A stretch of DNA of 31,293 nt from contig JAYTCQ010000254.1 of assembly GCA_043736395.1 (NCBI GenBank), positions 1 through 31,293 of the forward strand. Direction: 5' to 3'. Under the pieces are notes generated by a model. The model ran no database searches. It was not told where the DNA came from and was given only the letters and a program-made list of their open reading frames with translations. The position numbers and the translations under genes are program-made. Source of the DNA: JAFDVL01 sp043736395. GTDB lineage: Bacteria > Acidobacteriota > Blastocatellia > RBC074. This document shows positions 23,986 through 31,053 of this stretch, in pieces; the first letter of the stretch is position 1; every line of letters begins with the position of its first letter.

Positions 23986-25347
23986 ATGAAAACAATTCGC
24001 ATCGCAGCAGGACAAGGTTTTTGGGGTGATTCGCTCGAAGCTCCGGTCAATCAGGTTAACAGCGGAGACATTGATTATTTAATGCTGGATTACCTCGCCG
24101 AAGTCACGATGTCCATTATGCAAAAGCAGAAGGCGCGTGATCCGCTCGCAGGTTACGCGCGCGATTTTGTACCGTTGATGGAGCGCATTCTCCCCGCCTG
24201 TGTCGAGCGTAATATCAAAGTCATCGCCAACGCCGGTGGAGTCAATCCGCGCGGTTGCGCCGAAGCCGTCATCGCCGTCGCACGAAAATTAAATCTCAAC
24301 GTCAAAGTAGCCATTGTTGCAGGCGATGACATCATGGATCGCCTGGATGATTTCATCGGACGCGGCATCGAACTCAGCAGCATGGATACGGGCGAACCGC
24401 TTTCTTCTGTTCGATCAAACATTCAAAGCGCGAACATTTATTTTGGAGCCGCGCCCATCGTCGAAGCATTAAACCAAGGCGCACAAATTATCATCACCGG
24501 ACGCTGCACGGATACGGGTTTGACGCTCGCGCCGATGATTCATGAATTCGGCTGGAACCAAACAGATTGGGATAAAATCGCAGCGGGAACCATCGCCGGA
24601 CATACCATCGAATGCGGTGCGCAAAGCTCCGGCGGCAATTGCCAGATTGATTGGGAAAGCATTCCTGATTTGGCAAATATTGGCTATCCAATTGTGGAGG
24701 CGTACGAAGACGGAACCTTCGTCATCACCAAACACGACAATACCGGAGGACGCATCAATGTCGCCGGAATCAAAGAACAATTGGTCTACGAAATGGGCGA
24801 TCCGAAATGTTACATCACACCCGATTGCGTAGCCGATTTCACTTCGATTCAACTCGAACCGGACGGCGAAAATCGCGTCAAATTTCACGGCATCAAAGGC
24901 TTGCCGGAAACGGAATTTTATAAAGTTTCGATTAGTTATTCATCAGGTTTCAAAGCCGTCGGGTCATTAGTTTATTCGTGGCCGGATGCCTATAAAAAAG
25001 CGCAAGCCGCCGATAGAATTATGCGTCAGCGGTTAGAAAATTTAGGACTAAAATTTGAAGAAATCCTGACAGAATTCGTTGGAGTCAACGCTTGTCACGG
25101 AACAAAATTATCAGGCGAGCCTTCCGAAGATTTAGCCGAAGTCACTTTTAGAATTGGCGTGCGCGGACAAGAAAAAAGCGCGATTGATCGGTTCACCAAA
25201 GAAATCGCGCCGTTAGTTTTAAATGGAACTCCAACGGTGACAGGCTTCGCCGGAGGTCGCCCCAAAGTGGAAGAAATCGTCGCGTACTGGCCAGCTTTGA
25301 TTCCAAAATCAGAAGTCGCGCCGATGGTCGAAGTTATAAGCTCTTGA
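23986..25347 (+). CDS. AtuA-family (DUF1446) protein
   Basis: This 453-residue cytosolic protein matches the acyclic terpene utilisation AtuA family. The N-terminus IRIAAGQGFWGDSLEAPV, then DYLMLDYLAEVTMSIMQKQK, NAGGVNPRGCAEAV, IITGRCTDTGLTLAPMIHEF and GAQSSGGNCQ are characteristic. Family members take part in degradation of citronellol/geraniol-type compounds in Pseudomonas and are common near acyl-CoA enzymes, but no such genes are adjacent, so the substrate is unknown. The length is typical of family members that lack the C-terminal extension. The last 14 bases overlap the convergent DyP peroxidase gene. The ATG at 23986 is the first plausible start. Confidence 0.9.
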   Translation: MKTIRIAAGQGFWGDSLEAPVNQVNSGDIDYLMLDYLAEVTMSIMQKQKARDPLAGYARDFVPLMERILPACVERNIKVIANAGGVNPRGCAEAVIAVARKLNLNVKVAIVAGDDIMDRLDDFIGRGIELSSMDTGEPLSSVRSNIQSANIYFGAAPIVEALNQGAQIIITGRCTDTGLTLAPMIHEFGWNQTDWDKIAAGTIAGHTIECGAQSSGGNCQIDWESIPDLANIGYPIVEAYEDGTFVITKHDNTGGRINVAGIKEQLVYEMGDPKCYITPDCVADFTSIQLEPDGENRVKFHGIKGLPETEFYKVSISYSSGFKAVGSLVYSWPDAYKKAQAADRIMRQRLENLGLKFEEILTEFVGVNACHGTKLSGEPSEDLAEVTFRIGVRGQEKSAIDRFTKEIAPLVLNGTPTVTGFAGGRPKVEEIVAYWPALIPKSEVAPMVEVISS

Positions 25348-26797
25348 GAAAACTAATGCTCGGCGCAAAGAAATATTCGCCGCCTTTCATGGTCACAAAT
25401 CGCGAGAATCCAAATTCGACTAATTCGCCTTTTCCATACTCTCTGGGCCAGCGTTGCGCTTTTCTAATTCCCTGACCAATGACCGGGTCTAATCCCGTGA
25501 GTGGGAAATCTGGCCCCGCCTCTCCATTATGGACAAAGCCCTCCGCATTCACCCAACTTTCCTGCGTAAATTCAAATTGCTCGCCGATATTATTTTGATA
25601 CGCCATAAATAATAATCCGACATCCCGTTTAGGCCTGTCGCTCATGTTTTCGAGGCGAGCGCCGTAAGTAATTCCGCGCCGGGCCATAATATGACTTCTT
25701 TCTTCTTCCGCAGTAATACCAAGCACTGTCACGCTGTCGCCGCGCGGATTCGTTTTTCTGGTATGCGAGGCAAAGGGACATTTGAGGCCTTTTGAATCGT
25801 CATCATAATTGAAATTATTTGAGATTTTATGCGTGGTGTCCCGCAGCTCGACATTGGATTGAATCACAGGTGTGCCGTCTTCAAATCTGCCGATCACATA
25901 AGCGCCAACAATTTCCCGTTCCTCATCCACCAGCCTTAATTTATTGGCTAATTTCTGTTCTTCTTCCTTGAAACCTTTCACATCTTGCTCAAGTTTTCGA
26001 AAGACGAAATAGCTGCCGTGTGAATAATCGTGGACTCCTCCAGGGTCTTTGACTAAAGCCGTACCGATAGGAAATTCGGGATTCCATTTCCAGTCTTTTG
26101 GATTCACGATTCCTTCTGTTGCCATCTCCCGTTGAATTTCTTCGACCAACATCAGAGGCTGACTTCTGCCGTCAACATACCCGAAATGTTCAACTCCTTC
26201 ATCGTCTTTGTCCACTTGTTGCGCTCCAATTTCAGTGCCCAAAACAGTCACGCCACCAGGGCGATTGGCTAATAATTCGATGCGGGTTTCCTGGACAAAT
26301 TCCGGCGATGAATCAGCGATCAAAATTATGGCGTGCACTTCGCCTCGAAAATGTTCATCCCATTCGATTAAGGGCGGATCATTTAAAAGATCGCGTTGCG
26401 CGCGCATTCCTTTGAGAAAAGATTTGTCTTGCGGTTGATGGTTCAAGGCCTCCAACGCGTCGTATCCGGTCGCGGATAACATAAAAGCGATGATTGGATT
26501 TTTCTGTTTTTTTCGATCCGCTCTGGCACCATCATCAAGTTTTTTTAAATCTGCGGAATCCTGAAGTTGAGCTAGTTGTGAAACCACTCTGGCGGCAAGG
26601 AGCTTGCTCACATATTCCCGGTGCGCGGCAAGGTTTGCACTGTCACGCTCGAACCTTAAAAAAATTTGTTGCGAATGGCGACGGCCATGACCTTTTAAAA
26701 TATTGCATTGCAAATCGGCCAGCATGGCAGTTTCATCCTGATCAGCAATTGACCATTCCAGCGGTTTCTTTAATTTATCTTTCCAATCAGTTGGCAT
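25334..26797 (-). CDS. DyP-type heme peroxidase
   Basis: This 487-residue dye-decolorising-type peroxidase uses heme and hydrogen peroxide to oxidise organic substrates. The GxxDG motif is present (FGYVDGRSQP, GYVDG at 206-210, Asp209 acting on peroxide), the proximal heme His345 is in CPFASHTRKTNPR, and the distal Arg374 is in RRGITYG. The usual C-terminal NIGEQFEFTQ stretch is also present. No Tat signal is seen, so it is cytosolic or exported by association; some DyPs are encapsulin cargo, but no encapsulin gene is in the window. AGGAG precedes the ATG. It is the last minus-strand gene after the metallopeptidase, ATP-grasp and YbaY-like genes, 227 bp downstream of them, so co-transcription is possible but not certain. 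Its 3' end overlaps the convergent AtuA-like gene by 14 bp. Confidence 0.94.
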   Translation of the reverse strand: MPTDWKDKLKKPLEWSIADQDETAMLADLQCNILKGHGRRHSQQIFLRFERDSANLAAHREYVSKLLAARVVSQLAQLQDSADLKKLDDGARADRKKQKNPIIAFMLSATGYDALEALNHQPQDKSFLKGMRAQRDLLNDPPLIEWDEHFRGEVHAIILIADSSPEFVQETRIELLANRPGGVTVLGTEIGAQQVDKDDEGVEHFGYVDGRSQPLMLVEEIQREMATEGIVNPKDWKWNPEFPIGTALVKDPGGVHDYSHGSYFVFRKLEQDVKGFKEEEQKLANKLRLVDEEREIVGAYVIGRFEDGTPVIQSNVELRDTTHKISNNFNYDDDSKGLKCPFASHTRKTNPRGDSVTVLGITAEEERSHIMARRGITYGARLENMSDRPKRDVGLLFMAYQNNIGEQFEFTQESWVNAEGFVHNGEAGPDFPLTGLDPVIGQGIRKAQRWPREYGKGELVEFGFSRFVTMKGGEYFFAPSISFLKSL

Positions 26798-27024
26798 GAG
26801 ATTTCTCCTATGGTTGTTCGTTAGTGCAAAAAAAATGTTGATAATTACTTATGCTTCAGACAATCGCAGTGGCTAGTGAGGCGAAAGACTTAGTAGAAAT
26901 TGTCAGTAGCAAAAAGAAATAAATTCAACGTCATCGGCTGAATCGTGTGAGTATTAATTTTGGGGAGGGCTGCAATTTATCGTAGCCGGATAAATCAGTC
27001 AATCAATTTTCACAGCTGCAAAAC

Positions 27025-27366
27025 CTAAATGAGTGCGACCGAGATATTCATTTCATCCTGCGTCCCGACGCTGGAGACTTGATAGTTTTGAACTGTCAGT
27101 AAATCGCCGCTTTGCGCATTTCCGCTGCCGTCGATACTCACGTGAACACGTAAAGACAGGGACCGGTGAGCTTCAGCTTCGGGAACTGAGATTTTGAAAT
27201 CGATTTTTTTATTCGGAGCAATTTTCACTTTCTTCAGTTCTTGTTGAGCGATTACGACTGATGGAGCATCCTGCACCGAAACGTCGCGCACTTCGATTAA
27301 GACCATCTCAGCGACGGCTTTCGGCGCGTTATCAGGCAATGCAATTTCCCCTTTGATGGTTCTCAT
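27025..27366 (-). CDS. YbaY/YscW-like small beta protein
   Basis: This 113-residue protein overlaps the end of the ATP-grasp gene by 4 nt (ATGA), so they are translated together. Its pattern (IKGEIALPDNAPKAVAEMVL, EVRDVSVQDAPSVVIAQQEL, SLSLRVHVSIDGSG) resembles the YbaY/YscW lipoprotein fold, a small beta-sandwich. Unlike true YbaY it lacks a signal peptide and lipobox, so it should stay in the cytosol. In this cluster it may act as a small accessory or chaperone to the ATP-grasp ligase or its substrate. That role is inference; the family assignment is moderately supported by sequence pattern. Confidence 0.65.
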   Translation of the reverse strand: MRTIKGEIALPDNAPKAVAEMVLIEVRDVSVQDAPSVVIAQQELKKVKIAPNKKIDFKISVPEAEAHRSLSLRVHVSIDGSGNAQSGDLLTVQNYQVSSVGTQDEMNISVALI

Positions 27367-28334
27367 AAATCTCGCTTTTTAGCTGTGCCTTGATCGTCCA
27401 GTTTTGCTAATAAATCCGCAATGGCCTGACTAATTGGCAAGCCCGTCCGCTGCTCTCCAAATAACCATTGCCCCGCCGGATTCACTTCAAAAAAAATGTA
27501 TTCGCCTTCGGCAGTTCGTCGCATATCAATAGCTCCGTAAACTAATCCAAGCCGCCGTTGAAGTTGCAAAACAGCTTTTTTCACAGCGGACGGAAGCTCC
27601 ACGGGACGAACTATTGATTCGCCGATGACCATTCGCATATCAACCGGATACGAAGTTTTCTGCGCATCAATTTCAACCGCAAATACCTGCTCGCCAACTA
27701 CGGTGATCCGCAAATCCACGCCTTCAATATACTCCTGAAAGATGACAGGAGCATAGCGCACGAGGTCGATGCGCTCAAGGTCGGCAGGCTCCACCAAACG
27801 AGTTTCGCGCCACGCATCCAGTGAAGCGAGAAATGCTTTAAAGACAACCTTGCGAGAACCCATTTCGCTCATGAATTGTCGAGCCGCATCCGGTTTTGTC
27901 GTCACTAACGTCCGTGGAATTTTTAATCCGACTTCGCCTGCTACGGCCCATTGATAGGGCTTGTGATGCGCCGCATCATCAGCCGCGCGCGGATTCACCC
28001 AGACACACTGAAGGGCATCAAGTAACCCGCCAATCGCCTGCCCAGTTTCACTTTCAATAAAGGCGCGCACCGAAGGTTTGGTGATCGCCGGATCAACCGA
28101 AAATGGACGAACTCGCCGCCACCAACTCGCGTTGACGCGGCTTAAATCAATCGTCCCTTTGACCGTATCAATCAGGTAAGAAGGCGTTCCTAGAGATTCC
28201 CAGGTCAACGCCATCCCTGATTGAGACGGGAAGTCTGCCAGATCAACCAGCAGCACTTCCCGCCCCTGCCGTTCAAGTCGCTGAACGACATCAACGGTAT
28301 GTTCTTCATCAGAAAAAGAAATGACTAAGATCAT
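27363..28334 (-). CDS. MvdC/MvdD-like ATP-grasp ligase (graspetide synthetase type)
   Basis: This 323-residue ATP-grasp enzyme begins MILVISFSDEEHTVDVVQRL, a pattern of MvdD-family peptide maturases. WWRRVRP is at 71-77, where the family commonly has a W-x-R-R-P motif. The ATP-binding lysine region KVVFKAF (162-168) follows, then FQEYIEGVDLRITVVG (199-214) and the magnesium-binding FFEVNPAGQW (Glu283 and Asn285). Known relatives couple ATP hydrolysis to macrocyclic ester or amide bonds between Asp/Glu and Thr/Ser/Lys side chains of a precursor peptide; RimK-type glutamate ligases are more distant cousins. AAAGG precedes the ATG. It lies 82 bp after the metallopeptidase gene with a hairpin between them. 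No small precursor gene is visible, so the repeat tail of that protease is the natural candidate substrate. Confidence 0.88.
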   Translation of the reverse strand: MILVISFSDEEHTVDVVQRLERQGREVLLVDLADFPSQSGMALTWESLGTPSYLIDTVKGTIDLSRVNASWWRRVRPFSVDPAITKPSVRAFIESETGQAIGGLLDALQCVWVNPRAADDAAHHKPYQWAVAGEVGLKIPRTLVTTKPDAARQFMSEMGSRKVVFKAFLASLDAWRETRLVEPADLERIDLVRYAPVIFQEYIEGVDLRITVVGEQVFAVEIDAQKTSYPVDMRMVIGESIVRPVELPSAVKKAVLQLQRRLGLVYGAIDMRRTAEGEYIFFEVNPAGQWLFGEQRTGLPISQAIADLLAKLDDQGTAKKRDL

Positions 28335-28359
28335 TTTGTTTTACCTTTAAGAGTGTACA

Positions 28360-28402
28360 GAAAACAACAAATCAAAGCTCCCCTCCAGTCCGAGGAGGGG
28401 AG
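28360..28402 (-). terminator. Hairpin between metallopeptidase and ATP-grasp genes
   Basis: CTCCCCTCC (28378-28386) and GGAGGGGAG (28394-28402) form a perfect 9-bp G+C-rich stem with a 7-nt loop. On the minus strand the following bases are T-rich but interrupted. It may attenuate transcription, so the upstream gene would be made in excess over the ligase, as is usual for precursor and modifying enzyme. The position is also compatible with an RNA-processing site. Confidence 0.55.
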
Positions 28403-28416
28403 TTTAAGCTTTAATT

Positions 28417-29772
28417 TTATCCTTGTTGCATTGCTTCGAGAGCCTGTACAGACTCTTCGTATTGCGCCATCAGCTCTTGCTGCTGCTGTTGAAGCATGTC
28501 AATTGCATCGGCTAATTCCTGCACCTGCCCGCTCAGTTCAGCCACCGGATCAGATGCCCCGTAGCGACTTGGCGAAGCCAGCACAAAAGGCGAAGCATCG
28601 CCCATGGGCGGCTGACCAGGAAATGGCTGACCGGGAATTCGAACGCCTTCCGCAGCAGTATTCACACCTTCAAAAATTGTCGCGATGGGATCCCTGATCG
28701 GGTCTTTACGAACTTCCTTAATGGTCGGATCACTGATTGGATCTTTACGAACTTCTTTGATCGTTGGATCACTGATTGGGTCTTTGCGGACTTCCTTGAT
28801 CGTTGGATCACTAATTGGGTCTTTGCGGACTTCCTTGATTGTCGGATCGCTGATCGGGTCTTTATGAACTTCTTTGATCGTTGGATCACTGATTGGGTCT
28901 TTGCGGACATCTTTAATTGGGTCTTTGGCCACTTCTTTAATTGTGGCTGCCGGATACATCAGATGAACGCCGTTGATGTCTCCAGCTGAAAGCCCCGTCC
29001 GCTGCCCCATTACGACTCCAGCAGGCAACGTCTGCAACGGAACAATGGTAGCCTGTCCGTTAATTGAAAAAGCAGTGGCCGGATAGTGCATCATTGACCC
29101 GTAATCGTATGCGCCGAGATCATCACCGTCCGTAATATGCTGTGAAAAATTATGTTGCATTGCGGGATCAATATTGGCCCATTGAATGCGCACAAAGGTG
29201 TCACGGTCTTCACGACTTTGCTCATGCCATAAGCCTACGGCATGACCTATTTCGTGAATCGCATTCCCGGTCGAACAACCGCCACCAAGCGTAATGTTTT
29301 GCCGACCGCCTTGCTTCCCGACCATCGAAGAACAACCGCCTCCCGGCACAAATCGTACGAAATCAGGAAACGTCGCCGCATTTGCAGCAGTCCGCAACAC
29401 AAAGCGAATTCGCGTATTCGCCTGCCAATGCGCTATGGCATCCGTCACGCGAGCTTGATTCGGCAGTGCCGGATCAATTTCGTATGGAATCGTGGCATTG
29501 GGCCAACGAAATTGCGCTCCTGTGATACCTACAGAAAATTGAGGTTGTCCTCCGGCGTCTGAAGCAGCTTCCGCGTCAGCCATCATTCCTAAAACGATGT
29601 CCCCTTCAAACATTGCCATTCCGTCAACCGCCGCGTACTGCACCCCTTTACCGTCAAAGGTAGCGCCTGAAATAATCGCTGTTCCGGCAATCGGACCTGA
29701 ACGAAATTCTCCTCCCATTTTCTTCCCGCCATTATCGTAATTTTCTTTATCTTTTCTTGAACGTGTAGCCAT
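28417..29772 (-). CDS. Astacin-like metallopeptidase (M12) with repeat tail
   Basis: This 451-residue protein has four parts. Residues 1-80 are a propeptide-like region whose FEGDI (55-59) matches the aspartate-switch motif of astacin zymogens. The catalytic domain (about 85-275) contains the zinc motif HEIGHAVGLWHEQSREDRD at 173-191 (His173, Glu174, His177, His183), the Met-turn SMMHYP (226-231) and two cysteines (147, 166). Residues 277-362 hold six repeat copies of consensus TIKEVRKDPISDP. The remainder contains SPFVLASP (394-401) and a Gln-rich coiled coil. No signal peptide is present although astacins are normally secreted. AAGGAGG precedes the ATG. It heads the cluster with the ATP-grasp ligase, YbaY-like and possibly DyP genes. 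The repeats look like candidate substrates for side-chain crosslinking by the ligase, which is inference. Confidence 0.9.
   Translation of the reverse strand: MATRSRKDKENYDNGGKKMGGEFRSGPIAGTAIISGATFDGKGVQYAAVDGMAMFEGDIVLGMMADAEAASDAGGQPQFSVGITGAQFRWPNATIPYEIDPALPNQARVTDAIAHWQANTRIRFVLRTAANAATFPDFVRFVPGGGCSSMVGKQGGRQNITLGGGCSTGNAIHEIGHAVGLWHEQSREDRDTFVRIQWANIDPAMQHNFSQHITDGDDLGAYDYGSMMHYPATAFSINGQATIVPLQTLPAGVVMGQRTGLSAGDINGVHLMYPAATIKEVAKDPIKDVRKDPISDPTIKEVHKDPISDPTIKEVRKDPISDPTIKEVRKDPISDPTIKEVRKDPISDPTIKEVRKDPIRDPIATIFEGVNTAAEGVRIPGQPFPGQPPMGDASPFVLASPSRYGASDPVAELSGQVQELADAIDMLQQQQQELMAQYEESVQALEAMQQG
28687..28944 (-). repeat. 39-bp coding repeats in metallopeptidase tail
   Basis: The repeats encode the 13-residue units at residues 277-362 of the metallopeptidase. 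Residues 298-362 are five uniform units; the first block (277-297) is longer and carries an extra KDVR. Units 3, 4 and 5 encode identical peptides but differ in several third-codon positions (for example CGT against CGC for Arg), so peptide identity is kept while DNA drifts. The periodicity also leaves other frames open on both strands. These are shadows, not genes. Confidence 0.9.
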
Positions 29773-30068
29773 TCTTGCCTCCTTGTAATTTTACAAATTA
29801 GGGTTCTCTGAAATGGTGATTACGCCAGACAAAATTGCTGGACATACCACATCGGAATGGGGGAGATTTTCGGGGCGGCAAACGATCTTCACCAACGTCT
29901 GAGCTTTTTCGGCAAGGGATGCGTAGAAAAAACCTACCAACGGAAATAGGCTGTCAAGCGAACGAATCCGGCTTGACTGTTTGGGGAGTAAAGAATTGAA
30001 GTTATACTGGAGGAGAGATTGCAAACTATCCCAACATTTCTCAGGTGTCAACGTTTTTAAAAAAATTT
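29773..30068. other. Divergent spacer between metallopeptidase and carbonic anhydrase-like genes
   Basis: This is about 296 bp with no convincing gene. It holds the AAGGAGG site of the metallopeptidase next to its start, a candidate minus-strand promoter at 30023-30051, and the upstream region of the plus-strand carbonic anhydrase-like gene. A minus-strand open frame of 86 codons is present but not credible. Confidence 0.6.
30023..30051 (-). promoter_or_regulatory. Candidate promoter of the metallopeptidase cluster
   Basis: On the minus strand TTGACA (30051-30046) and TAGTTT (30028-30023) are exactly 17 bp apart. This would give a leader of about 240 nt before the metallopeptidase ATG. The -35 is perfect and the -10 only fair. 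Confidence 0.45.
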
Positions 30069-30581
30069 ATGATTCGAAAATTTCGTAACATTACCCCAAC
30101 CATCGCCGAACATTGCTTCATCGCCGAAAACGCTACGGTCATTGGCGATGTCACCATTGGTGAACATTCTTCCATCTGGTACAACGCCGTACTGCGCGGC
30201 GACGGCGACAAAATCATCATCGGTCATCACACCAACATTCAGGATTTATGTATGGTGCATGTCACAGGCGGATTTGCGACGACTACGATTGGGAATTACG
30301 TGACGGTTGGACACAGCGCAGTCATTCACGGCTGTACGATTGAAGACCGTTGTTTGATTGGGATGGGATCGGTAATTTTAGACGGCGCAGTCATCGGCGC
30401 CGAATCCATCATCGCCGCCGGAGCCGTCGTCGCTCCAGGAATGAAAGTGCCTCCGCGATCAATGGTAGTAGGCGTTCCCGGCATCATCAAAAAAACTCTC
30501 ACCGATAAAGACGTCTCGCAACTGGATATGTATTGGCAGGCTTATATCGAGCTGAAAGAGGAATACCTACGAAGTCTGTAA
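30069..30581 (+). CDS. Gamma-class carbonic anhydrase-like hexapeptide protein
   Basis: This 170-residue left-handed beta-helix protein is of the gamma carbonic anhydrase (YrdA/CaiE-like) family. Repeated hexapeptides run from about residue 18: CFIAENATVIGDVTIGEHSS, then IWYNAVLRGD, IIIGHHTNIQDLCMVH, and GNYVTVGHSAVIHGC, whose histidines are at the positions that bind zinc or iron in this family. The trimeric family includes active carbonic anhydrases and proteins of unknown role, so activity is not assured. The ATG at 30069 gives the usual MIRKFRN-like start. An upstream GTG at 30045 would add eight residues, and neither has a clear ribosome site. The TAA lies within a heptamer array. It is probably monocistronic and cytosolic. 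Confidence 0.9.
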   Translation: MIRKFRNITPTIAEHCFIAENATVIGDVTIGEHSSIWYNAVLRGDGDKIIIGHHTNIQDLCMVHVTGGFATTTIGNYVTVGHSAVIHGCTIEDRCLIGMGSVILDGAVIGAESIIAAGAVVAPGMKVPPRSMVVGVPGIIKKTLTDKDVSQLDMYWQAYIELKEEYLRSL

Positions 30582-30601
30582 AGTCTATTGAGTCCTGAGA
30601 G
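30574..30601. repeat. Heptamer array at the 3' end of the carbonic anhydrase-like gene (left half)
   Basis: The words GTCTGTA, AAGTCTA, TTGAGTC and CTGAGAG run through the stop codon. Their reverse complements (GACTCAA, TAGACTT, TACAGAC) match the words at 30862-30882 on the other side of the repeat block (17 of 21 positions). Confidence 0.6.
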
Positions 30602-30648
30602 CCTGTCGAGTCCTTGCGGTCAGAGAAGCTTTTTTCAAAACCCCATCT

Positions 30649-30810
30649 GTCGCCAACGGCGACCAACAATATAGCCTGGCGAGTATCGCCAGGAAACGAA
30701 ACGGTGAATTGCCCGTCGCTGAAGGCGACGCACAAATGATTGTTGCTCACCTTCAGCGAGCCATCTCTTTTTTGCCGCATTCCTGGCGATGCTCGCCAGG
30801 CTATATTGTT
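30649..30810. repeat. Inverted-repeat element (BIME/MITE-like)
   Basis: Arms 30665-30695 and 30780-30810 are a 31-bp inverted repeat with a single mismatch. Each arm itself contains a CCTGGCGA/TCGCCAGG palindrome. Between them lie CGTCGC/GCGACG (30714-30730) and a CGCTGAAGG/CCTTCAGCG pair. A further GTCGCC/GGCGAC hairpin (30649-30663) lies just outside. There is no transposase ORF, so it would be a non-autonomous repeat. The gap 30582-31053 is otherwise non-coding. Confidence 0.85.
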
Positions 30811-30861
30811 AGTCATCTTCGATGACAAGAATTCATGATTGAGTTCTCAAACAGCTTCAAA

Positions 30862-30882
30862 GACTCCATAAACTCTACCGAC
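30862..30882. repeat. Heptamer array downstream of the repeat element (right half)
   Basis: The words GACTCCA, TAAACTC and TACCGAC adjoin, followed by more degenerate words to about 30895. They are the inverse counterparts of 30574-30594. Confidence 0.55.
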
Positions 30883-31053
30883 TTTATATACTCTTCCGGC
30901 TCATTTTTATTCTTGTCACATTGCTTGTTCTCGAATAAGATTCGCCCTGAGTTCAATCAGATTTAGCGAACACCTTACCAGTTGCCGAAAAGCTCCTCAG
31001 CTGTATTTCTGGAAATCTTTTCGACAGTGGATTATTGCAAGGAAAAACGAGCC

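Noticed and set aside
26850..26921. Short plus-strand frame (23 codons, MLQTIAVASEAKDLVEIV...) between the DyP and YbaY-like genes, considered as a separate precursor peptide.
   Set aside because: It is on the opposite strand to the cluster, has no ribosome site and no repeat or leader motif.
28662..28910. Open reading frames in other frames and on the plus strand across the 39-bp repeats (about 60-82 codons).
   Set aside because: They arise because a 39-bp period is divisible by three, so any frame lacking a stop in one unit stays open. They encode low-complexity repeats and have no ribosome site.
29791..30051. Minus-strand frame of 86 codons in the divergent spacer.
   Set aside because: Starts with TTG inside the candidate -35 element and has no recognisable motif. 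It lies between two well-supported genes.
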